Positions 48,222-56,066 of a stretch of 64,000 nt of DNA are shown one piece after another. Made by a program: the position numbers and the translations under genes. Source of the stretch: CAVQZC01 sp963718315 (GTDB taxonomy: Bacteria > Actinomycetota > Thermoleophilia > Gaiellales > JAICJC01); contig CAVQZC010000013.1 of NCBI GenBank assembly GCA_963718315.1, forward strand, positions 496,001-560,000, in the 5' to 3' direction. Positions within the stretch are counted from its first letter, which is position 1. Every line of letters starts with the position of its first letter. A model generated the notes under the pieces. The model worked only from the letters and a program-made list of their open reading frames with translations. It searched no databases and was not told the origin of the DNA.

Positions 48222-50483
48222 CTAGCTCGCCTCCCGTTCCCAGTCGATATCGCCGAGCCGTCCTGCGAGCTCACGCAGCCGGTCATCCCGGTACACGCCA
48301 TCGCCGATCGCGAAGTGCAGCTCGGCCGCGATCTGGCTCGCGCGGCGGGGCACCGGCACCTCCGCGAGCGCAGAGACGATACGGCCGCTAACCACTTCGA
48401 GCTGCGCCGAATCGTGCACCCAGACGACCAGCGCAAAGCTGTCCTCGTCGACCTTCACGAGCTGGTCGGACGCCCTGATCAGCGCCCGCAGCCGCTGCTC
48501 GGCGTCGGCGATCACCCGCTCTGCGAGCAGCTGGCCGCCGGCCAGGCGGACGTTCTCGAACGCGCCCAGCCGCACCGATACGAGCGCGCGGTGGAGAGTC
48601 CTGTCGGTGCGGCGCTCGCCGGCGTCGACCGTCCTCATCACCGGGTCGAGCGCGCCCTGGGGCTGAGCAGTGCGGGCCATCGCCATCGCGATCAGGCTCC
48701 GCTCGAACTCCGACGGCCGGCGCGGGCAGCCGATCACCAACCGCGGCCCGTCGGACTCGCCCGCCGCGATCAGGCAGGTCTCGCTCTCGAGCATTGCCTC
48801 AAAGGACTCCTCGTGGCGGAGCGCGCGCAGGCACGTCTCCTCCAGGTCATTGGCGGGCGGCGCGTCGCCGTCGGGCCGCGCCGTGTACTCGGCGGCCGAG
48901 CCGTCGAGCTCGAGCCACGCGGCCCAGCACGTGACGCCGGCTCCGGTCAGGGCAGCGGCCGGGCCGACACCCCCGTCCAGCAGCGCTGCCAGTCGCGCGC
49001 GCCGCCGGCGCATCGAGAGCACCCATCGGAGCCACCACACGGCGGCGACCGCCGTGGCGAGCGCCAGCACGGCGACCGCCGGGCGCGGAACCGGTTCGAT
49101 GCCCCAGCAGACCGCGGTCGAGGCGGCCAGGGCCACGCCCATGGGCCCCGGTTGAACCAGGGCGGCCGAGCTCGGGAAGCGCAGCGTGTTGACGCGCGAG
49201 AATTCGGCGCGCAGCGAGACGAGCTGCGCCTCTCCCATCGCAGCGGCGACCGGTTCGCCATCGATCATCGCCGCGAAGGCGTGGGCAACCAATGGGTGGA
49301 ACTGCGAGCCGGCCTTGTCGCGCAGCTCGTGCACCGCCTCTTGTTCGGTCAGCGCCGGCCGGTAGGCACGGGGCGAGGTCATCGCGTCGTAGCTGTCGGC
49401 CACGATCAGGACGTGGGCTTCGACCGGGATCTCCCGCTGCGGCACGCGGTAGTAGCCGCGACCGTCGTATCGCTCGTGGTGAAGCTCGGCGTAGAGCGCC
49501 ATCTCGGTCGCGAAGTGGAACGGCGCCAGAAGGCGCGACGACAGGCGTGGATGACGGCGGATCGCGCGCAGCTCGGCCTCGTCGAGCCTCCCCTCCTTCG
49601 ACAGCGTGGCGACGTCCACCACGATCTTGCCCAGGTCGTGGAACCGCGCGGTGGAGATCAGGCGGGCGGATTCGCGCTCTCCCAGCCCCACGGCCTGCAC
49701 GAATCGCTCCACGTAGAGGGCGACACGATCGGAGTGCTGCGCTGTCGACGGATCCCGCTCGTCGATCACCTGCGCGAAGGACTCGAGCACGTTGGCCGTC
49801 TCGAACTGCAGCCGCTCGAAGTTGGACTTGGACTGGTAGAGCGCGGCCAGCAGCGGCACCAGGAAGGGCAGCATGATCCAGCTCGAATCGGTGTATCCGA
49901 ATGCGACCAGGACGCCCAGGCAGCCCTCGCCGAGGCCCGGGGCGTAGCTGTCGGTCACGTCGTCCCAGACAACGCGCCGGAACGGCGCGCCGGTCAGGAA
50001 GTGGATCAGGCCGGAATAGAGAGTCGCGTTTGCCCCGAAGCGCGTCACGACCAGCACCAGCACCGGCAAGATGTCCCGCGCCGTGAGCGTGCCGTGGGTA
50101 CCGCCGACAGCCTCGTACGCAAACCCGGCAACCAGGATCGACAGTCCGAACATCGCCGAGTTGATTGCGATCGAAAGCCGCGCCTGCAGTCGCAGGCCGT
50201 CCACGACGATCACGGCCGCTGCGGCAACCAGTGCCGCGGGGATGGGGCCGAAGAGAATCGCGATCGCGATGTGGGCCGTCGCCGAGAAGGAGAGCAGATC
50301 CGCGCCCGGCTTCTCGGACTGGCGCACCATCAGCGCCTCGGCGGCGATCGCGAGCCCGATCAACGGCGCGATCACCGAAAACGCCGGCAGGGGCGCGTAG
50401 CAGCCGCAGCCGATCAGCAGTGCGACCGCCCCCCAGAAGCAGGCACTGACGCCCAGGATGTAGAGGCGGGAGGACCTGCTCAC
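48222..50483 (-). CDS. Membrane HD-GYP protein with degenerate GGDEF-like domain
   Basis: A 753-aa protein from GTG 50483 (an ATG at 50549 is possible). A multi-helix membrane region fills about residues 5-215. The HD-GYP core has HSDRVALY, FHDLGKIVV (HD at about 282), LSKEGRL and HHERYDGRGYY (the GYP motif, last Pro replaced by Tyr), then ADSYDAMTSPRAYR. Two further helices precede a soluble C-terminal domain shaped like GGDEF (TLHRALVSVRLGAFENV ... KVDEDSFALVVW) with the GGDEF loop degenerate. It may hydrolyse cyclic-di-GMP and sense it or GTP. Confidence 0.82.
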   Translation of the reverse strand: MSRSSRLYILGVSACFWGAVALLIGCGCYAPLPAFSVIAPLIGLAIAAEALMVRQSEKPGADLLSFSATAHIAIAILFGPIPAALVAAAAVIVVDGLRLQARLSIAINSAMFGLSILVAGFAYEAVGGTHGTLTARDILPVLVLVVTRFGANATLYSGLIHFLTGAPFRRVVWDDVTDSYAPGLGEGCLGVLVAFGYTDSSWIMLPFLVPLLAALYQSKSNFERLQFETANVLESFAQVIDERDPSTAQHSDRVALYVERFVQAVGLGERESARLISTARFHDLGKIVVDVATLSKEGRLDEAELRAIRRHPRLSSRLLAPFHFATEMALYAELHHERYDGRGYYRVPQREIPVEAHVLIVADSYDAMTSPRAYRPALTEQEAVHELRDKAGSQFHPLVAHAFAAMIDGEPVAAAMGEAQLVSLRAEFSRVNTLRFPSSAALVQPGPMGVALAASTAVCWGIEPVPRPAVAVLALATAVAAVWWLRWVLSMRRRRARLAALLDGGVGPAAALTGAGVTCWAAWLELDGSAAEYTARPDGDAPPANDLEETCLRALRHEESFEAMLESETCLIAAGESDGPRLVIGCPRRPSEFERSLIAMAMARTAQPQGALDPVMRTVDAGERRTDRTLHRALVSVRLGAFENVRLAGGQLLAERVIADAEQRLRALIRASDQLVKVDEDSFALVVWVHDSAQLEVVSGRIVSALAEVPVPRRASQIAAELHFAIGDGVYRDDRLRELAGRLGDIDWEREAS

Positions 50484-50558
50484 GGGCAGCCGGCAGGAGT
50501 CGGAGTCTGGCTCACCCACCCCGTATCGGCACCGAACGCCCCAAAGCAAAGCACGGCG

Positions 50559-50593
50559 CGTGCCCCCGCCGGGGAACCCGGCGCGGACACGCG
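50559..50593. terminator. Hairpin between the 30-aa gene and the HD-GYP gene
   Basis: Inner stem GCCGGG/CCCGGC with a GAA loop is extended by CGCGTG/CACGCG outer arms. It lies just downstream of the 30-aa peptide stop on the minus strand and upstream of the HD-GYP start, so it may trim or attenuate transcription between them. Confidence 0.55.
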
Positions 50594-50612
50594 CTAGATG
50601 CTTGCGGTCAAA

Positions 50613-50705
50613 CTAGCCGCCGAACTTGCGTCCGGCGCCGGAGACCAAAACAAACGCTGCCAGGAGCGACAGCAGGTACACCGACCGGTACAGTCGGGTT
50701 CTCAT
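50613..50705 (-). CDS. 30-aa single-helix membrane peptide
   Basis: A peptide with basic N-terminus MRTRLYR, a hydrophobic core SVYLLSLLAAFVLVSGAG and a tail RKFGG. A near-perfect Shine-Dalgarno (AAGGAGGG) lies 4 nt before the ATG, giving strong support to translation. It is the first gene of the run that continues to the HD-GYP and DUF5317-MFS genes. Function unknown; a membrane-anchored regulator or a secreted signal are both open. Confidence 0.6.
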   Translation of the reverse strand: MRTRLYRSVYLLSLLAAFVLVSGAGRKFGG

Positions 50706-50721
50706 GTAACCCTCCTTGGAG
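50706..50721 (-). promoter_or_regulatory. Hairpin covering the Shine-Dalgarno of the 30-aa gene
   Basis: In the mRNA, CCCTC pairs with GAGGG across a CAAG loop (minus strand just before 50705), so the AAGGAGGG Shine-Dalgarno is buried. This would hold translation of the small peptide off until the hairpin opens. Confidence 0.5.
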
Positions 50722-50854
50722 GGGTACACCGCTATCTCATTAGGGCGGATCGGGAGTGAGCACGCACCGCTCGATCGAGTGATCTTGCAGCACGTTCTGT
50801 GTGATAAGGCATTTTGCGTGCTGGCAACGCGCCGCCGCTCCGCGGGGAGCCCGG

Positions 50855-52009
50855 CTAGCCGAGCGGGTTGCCGCGCTCATCGATCGGGATCCCCGCCAGT
50901 CGGTACTGCTGAATGATCATCTGACGTATCTCCGCGTTCGGCGCCGCGGCGATGGCCATCTTCGCGTTACTCAGCATCATCTGCTTCATCTCGGGTGTGA
51001 GTCCCGGGGCGCCTGCGGTACCCGGCGGCGGCGACGAGCTCGCAGAGGCGGCCGACGCCTTCGCCTGGTGCGTCGCTTCCTCCATCTGCTCCGCGGCGGC
51101 GGCGAGGCTGGCCTGTCCCAGCTGCCGCGCCTCGGCGGCCGTTTGGCGACGCTGGTCCTTGAGCGAGGGAAGCTCGTCCCACAGCACCTCGATGTCGGCG
51201 GAATCACTCACGGAGACCAGGGCGGGGAGTCCCGCGCCCAGGGCGACTCCCCTGCCCGATTTGTGGTGGAACTTCGGGAGGTAGACCGCGTAGGGCTCCC
51301 GGCCCGGGACGGTCACCGCGAGCACGACGTCGTGTGTGCCGTGGCGCTCCCTGACCTGTGTCCCGCCGCTCGACCCACCCGTTCCGTCGGCGGTCCCTCC
51401 TTCCGTTCGCAGGGTCGCCTCGCTGGCGGCAAACAGGACGACCGCGCGCATCTTGCCGGGGGGCGCCGGCTCCCGGGCCGCGCGCTCGAGCGACTCTTGC
51501 CAGTGGTCGGGAGGTGAGTCGTCGTGCGTGGCCGCCTCGGCCTGGGCCTTGACGACGAAGTCACGGACCTCGTCATTGGGTCGGTACGGCCCTGCCGGGC
51601 CAACTGCCCCCGACGCGAGCAGCGCCTGCTGCGTCTTCTTCTTCGTGCCGACCGGATCGGCCAGGGTCGGATCGTTCGAAGCGGCGCGCTGCACCATGCT
51701 CGGGATCTGATCCCACCGGATCTCGAACGTCTCAGGGTGAGAGGGATCGACCATCACGGGCACCTGCATCCCCGGCACCAGCCAGTGGTCGCGATCCAGC
51801 TTGAAGTCACGAGCAACGTAGATCGGGTCGCGATCTGCGTCGATCAGGATGCGCACTGTGCCGGCGCTGCTCCTGCCGAATGTGATGCGATTGTCGAGAG
51901 GATCGTCGGCCTCGATGACCAGCGCGACCATCGGCACCTCGGCTGCCTTGGCTGCACGCTTCCGAAGCAACTCGTCCCCTCCCGACGATGGCTGAAACCT
52001 TGCCAGCAT
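50855..52009 (-). CDS. Unknown protein with two copies of a beta-domain
   Basis: A 384-aa soluble protein of unknown family. Two internal repeats are visible: YVARDFKLDRDHWLVPGMQV ... ETFEIRWDQIPSMVQR near residues 70-120, and YAVYLPKFHHKSGRGVALGA ... ADIEVLWDELPSLKDQR near 240-295. Both end in W-D-x-[IL]-P-S. A Gln/Ala coiled coil, a Ser-rich linker and a C-terminal helix (TPEMKQMMLSNAKMAIAAAP) follow. ATG 52009 is preferred; the frame runs upstream without sense. The region around 52014-52026 has a 13-bp dyad (CCAGACGGTCTGG). Confidence 0.6.
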   Translation of the reverse strand: MLARFQPSSGGDELLRKRAAKAAEVPMVALVIEADDPLDNRITFGRSSAGTVRILIDADRDPIYVARDFKLDRDHWLVPGMQVPVMVDPSHPETFEIRWDQIPSMVQRAASNDPTLADPVGTKKKTQQALLASGAVGPAGPYRPNDEVRDFVVKAQAEAATHDDSPPDHWQESLERAAREPAPPGKMRAVVLFAASEATLRTEGGTADGTGGSSGGTQVRERHGTHDVVLAVTVPGREPYAVYLPKFHHKSGRGVALGAGLPALVSVSDSADIEVLWDELPSLKDQRRQTAAEARQLGQASLAAAAEQMEEATHQAKASAASASSSPPPGTAGAPGLTPEMKQMMLSNAKMAIAAAPNAEIRQMIIQQYRLAGIPIDERGNPLG

Positions 52010-52078
52010 ACCCCCAGACGGTCTGGACGCCCGTATGCTCGAAGTGCGGCGCCGCCCTGGGGATGGGGCGCGCCACTG

Positions 52079-52106
52079 GGCGCCGCGGCGGCGACGTCGC
52101 GGCGCC
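52079..52106. other. Hairpin and dyad in the divergent gap 52010-52268
   Basis: The 259-bp gap between the unknown duplicated-domain gene (minus) and the 58-aa gene (plus) holds two structures: the dyad CCAGACGGTCTGG (52014-52026) next to the minus-strand start, and a stem GGCGCCGCG/CGCGGCGCC (52079-52106). They could be operator and terminator or attenuator respectively. No gene was supported there. Confidence 0.4.
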
Positions 52107-52268
52107 TGATTGCCCGTTGCCTCATCGGGGTACACGCTCCTCTGCCGGCCGTACCGGTCGTGGACTCGTTCCCGGCGCGGCCGGCACCCACGCCAATGGT
52201 TGGAACCCCATGAGAACTCAGCGGCCGGGACCAGTACTTTCGGCCAGGATCCAGTAGGCTCGCCGCCG

Positions 52269-52445
52269 ATGCCACACGAGCAGCGGGATCCTCCAGCGGG
52301 AGCCTCGATCGCCGAACGCTACTGCGAGGAATGCGCCCAGATGACCCTCTGGTACCTGACGCTCGCCTCGCCCGTCCCAGGCGTCGCCGGAACGTCCTAT
52401 ATGTGGGTCTGTACCGGGCCGAGCGACGGCGACCGTTCCGACTGA
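52269..52445 (+). CDS. Hypothetical protein, 58 aa, Cys-rich
   Basis: A short soluble protein with one CxxC (YCEECAQMTLWY) and a third Cys in MWVCTGPS, so it may bind zinc. The ATG at 52269 lies 8 nt after TAGGCT, as at several other leaderless starts in this window. It is convergent with the RskA-like gene. Not recognised; moderately likely to be real. Confidence 0.45.
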   Translation: MPHEQRDPPAGASIAERYCEECAQMTLWYLTLASPVPGVAGTSYMWVCTGPSDGDRSD

Positions 52446-52453
52446 GCGGGGTG

Positions 52454-53014
52454 CTAGGCGCTGCGCAGAACGGGCCCGGACGAGCCGCCGTTTCCGGCTC
52501 CCTCGCGGGTCACCCAGCAGCGGTGCCAGCCCATCCCTGAGGGCAGGGTGGTGTCGACCGTCGCCGTGCCGTCGGAGTGGGTGTTGAACGCGACCATCGC
52601 CAGCGTGTCGTGCCCGTCGTTCATCCACATCTCGTAGTACGAACCACCGGTCGCCGGCGCCAGGTTGTGCACCTTGATCACAACTGACCGGTTGGGCCCG
52701 CTCGGCTTGGCGAAGTCGACCACGGCGCTCGCGTTGCCGACGCCCGTCAGATGGAGGGTGCGCTGAACCTGCGTGCTCGAGCCGCCGACGCCGATCAGCA
52801 GCGCCGCTGCAGTCGAGCCGACCAGGACTGCCGCTGCCAGCAGCAGGCTCGCTGCGGGATGCCTCCGCCGCTCCGCCGAGGGCAGGCGCAGCACCTCGGC
52901 CGGCCGATCGCGCCCAAGCGCCGCCTCGCGCGCCTGCGCCTCCAGCCCGGGGGGAACCTCGGGCGGTGCGCCCGCCGCACGCAGTAGACGCTCGATTCCG
53001 GTCAGCTCATCCAT
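52454..53014 (-). CDS. RskA-like anti-sigma factor
   Basis: A 186-aa single-pass membrane protein. The short N-terminal cytoplasmic part (DELTGIERLLRAAG) binds the sigma factor. A membrane helix (ASLLLAAAVLVGSTAAALLIG) leads to an exported RskA C-terminal domain: VVDFAKPSGPNRSVVIKVHNLAP ... YYEMWMNDG ... WVTREG. No zinc HxxxCxxC motif. The ATG abuts the sigma gene stop, so they are cotranslated. Confidence 0.85.
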   Translation of the reverse strand: MDELTGIERLLRAAGAPPEVPPGLEAQAREAALGRDRPAEVLRLPSAERRRHPAASLLLAAAVLVGSTAAALLIGVGGSSTQVQRTLHLTGVGNASAVVDFAKPSGPNRSVVIKVHNLAPATGGSYYEMWMNDGHDTLAMVAFNTHSDGTATVDTTLPSGMGWHRCWVTREGAGNGGSSGPVLRSA

Positions 53015-53557
53015 CTACAACATCACCCGTTCTGCTTCGAGCCGCTCCGACAGCCGTCCAAGAGCACTTCGCGTGCGGGTCTTGACGGTGCCGAGCGGCA
53101 GACCCAGCTTTTCGGCCACCTCGCTCTGCGAGAGACCTGAGAAATATGCCAACTCGATGACCTCGCGTTCACGCTCGGGCAACGAATCGACCGCCGCGTG
53201 GACTTTGAAGGCCTCCATGTCCGAGGCAACGGCCTCGGACGGCCCGGGCCCAGGGTCTGCCCGGTCGGGCACCTCGCCTCCCGGGATCGGTACCCGAGCG
53301 CGCAGCACGTCGGCGGCGGTATTGCGGGCAATCGCAAACATCCACCCGACTGCCGAGCCGCGCTCGCGCTTGTACGTCCTGGCTGCCCGCCACACGTTGA
53401 CGAATGCGTCCTGGGCGGCGTCCTCACTGCGCGCGCGGTCGCCGACCGTCCGCCAGACAACGGCGTACACCGCTCGGGAGTACCGGCGGTAGAGGACGTC
53501 GAACGCTTCCCCGTCGCGGTACTGGGCGACGCGTTCGAGCAAGTCCTCGTCGCTCAT
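53015..53557 (-). CDS. ECF sigma factor (SigK-like, RskA partner)
   Basis: A 180-aa sigma factor. Region 2 includes FDVLYRRYSRAVYAVVWR and DAAQDAFVNVWRAA; region 4 is SLPEREREVIELAYFSGLSQSEVAEKLGLPLGTVKTRTRSAL in consecutive helices. Pairing with an RskA-type anti-sigma places it in the SigK-like group. ATG 53557 begins SDEDLLERV; the frame extends 90 codons further but without homology. Target promoters are unknown, possibly its own. Confidence 0.88.
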   Translation of the reverse strand: MSDEDLLERVAQYRDGEAFDVLYRRYSRAVYAVVWRTVGDRARSEDAAQDAFVNVWRAARTYKRERGSAVGWMFAIARNTAADVLRARVPIPGGEVPDRADPGPGPSEAVASDMEAFKVHAAVDSLPEREREVIELAYFSGLSQSEVAEKLGLPLGTVKTRTRSALGRLSERLEAERVML

Positions 53558-53990
53558 GCGCGCGTGATCCACCGCAACCAGCCTACCCGCTCTGGCGCCC
53601 ATGGTGTTGCCGCGCAGACCTACCGCAATCTCAGTCATCGAACCAGATACGCAGAGAGCCGCCGCCTGGTTTGCGGTAAGCGTGTGCGAGTCCTCCAGGT
53701 GACGGCCGGAGGCGGTGCCGCTGTTGCGAACCCTAGGGATTCGCCCGCTGCCGCGGCCACCGTGTCGTCCCAGAACACGGGTCGGCGGCGCGCGGAGGGC
53801 GGCACCGCCCCTGACCGTCGGAATGCGCCCGCCAACCAACCGCGGTCCGTTGAAGCGGCGAGCATCGTAGAGCTCGCATCGCCGAGGAGGATCGGGGAGC
53901 CGGGCAGCGGGGCACGTGGTCCCACGATGGGTCAGGCGGGAGAGGCCCGCGTCCCCCGAATGGGCGCTCTGCGGCGCCGCGGTTCACGTC
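53558..53990. other. 433-bp stretch without a supported gene
   Basis: No gene was recognised. A near-palindrome, GCGAACCCTAGGGATTCGC (53726-53744), lies about 170 bp before the sigma gene start and could bind a regulator. No canonical promoter was seen. A long open frame continues upstream of the sigma start, but its sequence is low-complexity and unlike a protein. Confidence 0.5.
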
Positions 53991-54407
53991 TTAGGGGAAG
54001 TCGCTGCCGAGGTGGGCGTCGGCGCTCTGGACGACCAGGCCGGCCGATACCAGGTCGCGAATGCTGACGATTCCCACCAGTTCGCCGTCCTCGACCACCG
54101 GGATGTGGCGGAACTGGTGCTCGGTCATGATCTGGGCGGCCTCGCTGGGGGCGTGGTCGGGCGGCAGCGTCACGGGGTCGGCGGTCATGTAGGACTGCAC
54201 CTGGCCCTGATCGGGGTGGCGGCTGTCGGCGATCGCCCGCAGCAGGTCGCGCTCCGTGAAGATCCCGGCGACGTCGTCACCGCTCATCACCACGGCGGCC
54301 CCCACGTTGCGGCGGCGCATTGCCCGAGCGGCCTCGCCGAGCGTGGCGGTCGGAGCGATGGTCAGCACGTCGTCGGTCGTCATGAAGTCGCGCAGGGTCA
54401 CACCCAT
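53991..54407 (-). CDS. CBS-pair protein
   Basis: A 138-aa protein with a full CBS tandem: LRDFMTTDDVLTIAP ... VMSGDDVAGIFTERDLLRAI, then YMTADPVTLPPDHAPSEAAQIM ... RHIPVVEDGELVGIVSIRDL. Such proteins bind AMP, ATP or related nucleotides. Coupled to the XRE-type gene by an ATGA overlap. Confidence 0.9.
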   Translation of the reverse strand: MGVTLRDFMTTDDVLTIAPTATLGEAARAMRRRNVGAAVVMSGDDVAGIFTERDLLRAIADSRHPDQGQVQSYMTADPVTLPPDHAPSEAAQIMTEHQFRHIPVVEDGELVGIVSIRDLVSAGLVVQSADAHLGSDFP

Positions 54408-54754
54408 CAGTCCGTCTCCTCATCCGCGGCCGGGTCGTGATCGCGGAGGCGCATCTCGAGCAGCAGCTCGGCGTCGAGCGCGTCTGCGATCCGCATCAGC
54501 GTGTCCAGTTTCGGGGGGCGACCGCCGCGTTCCAGCCTGGCGATCGCCGATTGGGTTGTGCCGCACAGCACGGCCAGCTCCTGCTGGGACATGCCCCGCG
54601 CCTGCCGGTTGTGCGCGACCATCCGGCCCACATCCGCGAAGCGCTGCTCGTGGTCACGCCCGACGGCCTCCGCACGCTTGCGGATGCTTTCCCGCATGCG
54701 CTCGAGGGTCTGTGCGGTGAGACGCTGCCGCTGCGAGTGGGATTCGCTCGCCAT
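54407..54754 (-). CDS. XRE-family HTH regulator
   Basis: A 115-aa DNA-binding protein. A helical N-terminal part is followed by a Cro/C1-type HTH: QARGMSQQELAVLCGTTQSAIARLERGG, then RPPKLDTLMRIADALDAELLL. No toxin gene is adjacent, so the pairing is with the CBS gene (ATGA overlap), which may sense cellular energy for this regulator. Confidence 0.85.
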   Translation of the reverse strand: MASESHSQRQRLTAQTLERMRESIRKRAEAVGRDHEQRFADVGRMVAHNRQARGMSQQELAVLCGTTQSAIARLERGGRPPKLDTLMRIADALDAELLLEMRLRDHDPAADEETD

Positions 54755-54797
54755 CCTCGCATCCTATCGCACCTGCGCTATCGACCGCCACCTATGG

Positions 54798-54976
54798 GAA
54801 CCGGCTTCAGATTGGATGGCGTCGTGAGGCGCAGGGCGCGGCGGTGGCGGCAAGGATCGAGCCGCGGGCGGAGCGCAGGCGTGCCTGGAAGGCACGTTGA
54901 GCACCGCACGCGGTGTGGGACGCCGCCGCCGCCGTCGCGAACCAGCCGCAACAGCCAGTCACTCTGAAGCCGGTTC
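54798..54976. repeat. 179-bp segment bounded by 14-bp inverted repeats
   Basis: GAACCGGCTTCAGA at 54798-54811 is perfectly inverted at 54963-54976. No gene was found between. The left arm reads GGAACCGGCTTC from 54797, the same 12 bases found upstream of the EncFtn gene (29559-29570). It fills most of the gap between the XRE gene and proB and could be a mobile or regulatory element. Confidence 0.5.
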
Positions 54977-55001
54977 GTCAGCCGCTCCGTAGAATCGGTC
55001 G

Positions 55002-56066
55002 ATGGCACGCCGAGCGGTGGTCGTGAAGATCGGAAGCAGCACCCTGGTCGACGATCGGGGGCGCGGTCGCGGGCGCGTATTCTCGAACGTCGCCGCCGAC
55101 GCTGCCGGCCTGGTCGAGGCGGGAACGCCGGTCGTGGTGGTCAGCTCCGGCGCCATCGCGCTGGGCCTGGGGTCGCTCGGCCGCACCGCGCGGCCCTCGC
55201 GGCTGAGCCAGCTTCAGGCGGCCTCCGCCGTCGGCCAGACCCTGCTCCAGCGCAGCTGGGAGCGGGCGTTCGCACGCCACGGCCTGCGCACCGCCCAGGT
55301 GCTGCTGACGGCGGCGGACGTCCACCGCCGCGACGGCTACACGAACGCCCGCCGCACGCTCGAAGCGCTGTTGCGCTGGGGCGTTGTCCCGGTCGTCAAC
55401 GAGAATGACTCCACCGCCACCGACGAGATCGCCTTCGGGGACAACGACGCGCTGGCCGCGCAGGTCGCGCTGCTCCTGCAGGCCCGCCTGCTGGTGCTGC
55501 TGACCGACGTCGACGGGCTGTACGACCGCGACCCCAGCGATCCCCAGGCGAGGCCGATCGCCGAGGTGACCGATCACGCTCTGCTGCGCAGCCTCGACGT
55601 CGACGGCGGCCGCGGCAGCTGGGGCTCCGGCGGCATGCGCTCCAAGCTGGTCGCAGCGGAGATGGCCAGCGCCGGCGGCATCGCCGCGGCGATCGGTGCC
55701 GGGGCAAGGACCGGAGCGCTGGCCGACGCCGCGGCCGGTCGCGGCGCGGGCACCCGGTTTCGCCCCGACCCCAGTCCGCTGCCGGCCTACAAGCTGTGGC
55801 TCCGCTACGGCAAGCCGGTGAGGGGCCGGCTGACCGTCGACGCCGGCGCCCGGAAGGCCGTCGCCGAGCTCGGCACCAGCCTGCTGCCGGTGGGTGTGAC
55901 CGCCGTCGAGGGGCGTTTCCAGGCAGGCGACGCGGTCGAGCTGGTGGAGGCGGGCGCGCCGTTCGCGGTCGGCATCTGCGACTACGACGCGGCCGCGCTG
56001 CGTGACGCCACCGGGGCCAGGGGGCTCGACGAAGCGGTGCACCGCGATAATCTGGTGCTGTTGTGA
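55002..56066 (+). CDS. proB: Glutamate 5-kinase
   Basis: First enzyme of proline synthesis: glutamate + ATP to glutamyl-5-phosphate. A 354-aa protein with the amino-acid kinase core (RAVVVKIGSSTLV, VVVVSSGAIALGLGSLG, NENDSTATDEIAFGDNDALAAQVA, LLTDVDGLYDRDP) and a C-terminal PUA domain (about residues 270-350: GRLTVDAGARKAVAELGTSLL). TAGAAT lies 6 nt before the ATG. The stop overlaps the proA start (GTGA). Confidence 0.97.
   Translation: MARRAVVVKIGSSTLVDDRGRGRGRVFSNVAADAAGLVEAGTPVVVVSSGAIALGLGSLGRTARPSRLSQLQAASAVGQTLLQRSWERAFARHGLRTAQVLLTAADVHRRDGYTNARRTLEALLRWGVVPVVNENDSTATDEIAFGDNDALAAQVALLLQARLLVLLTDVDGLYDRDPSDPQARPIAEVTDHALLRSLDVDGGRGSWGSGGMRSKLVAAEMASAGGIAAAIGAGARTGALADAAAGRGAGTRFRPDPSPLPAYKLWLRYGKPVRGRLTVDAGARKAVAELGTSLLPVGVTAVEGRFQAGDAVELVEAGAPFAVGICDYDAAALRDATGARGLDEAVHRDNLVLL

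Noticed and set aside
47811..50597. Very long plus-strand open frame (over 900 codons)
   Set aside because: It lies antisense to the HD-GYP and DUF5317-MFS genes and has the Arg/Gly/His-rich composition of a GC-driven shadow; the minus-strand genes carry clear motifs.
51988..52257. Plus-strand 89-aa frame with a CSKCG zinc-knuckle-like start
   Set aside because: It overlaps the start and regulatory region of the divergent 384-aa gene, has no ribosome site, and only one CxxC.
52454..53557. Zinc-binding (ZAS) anti-sigma assignment
   Set aside because: No HxxxCxxC motif; the exported C-terminal domain fits RskA instead.
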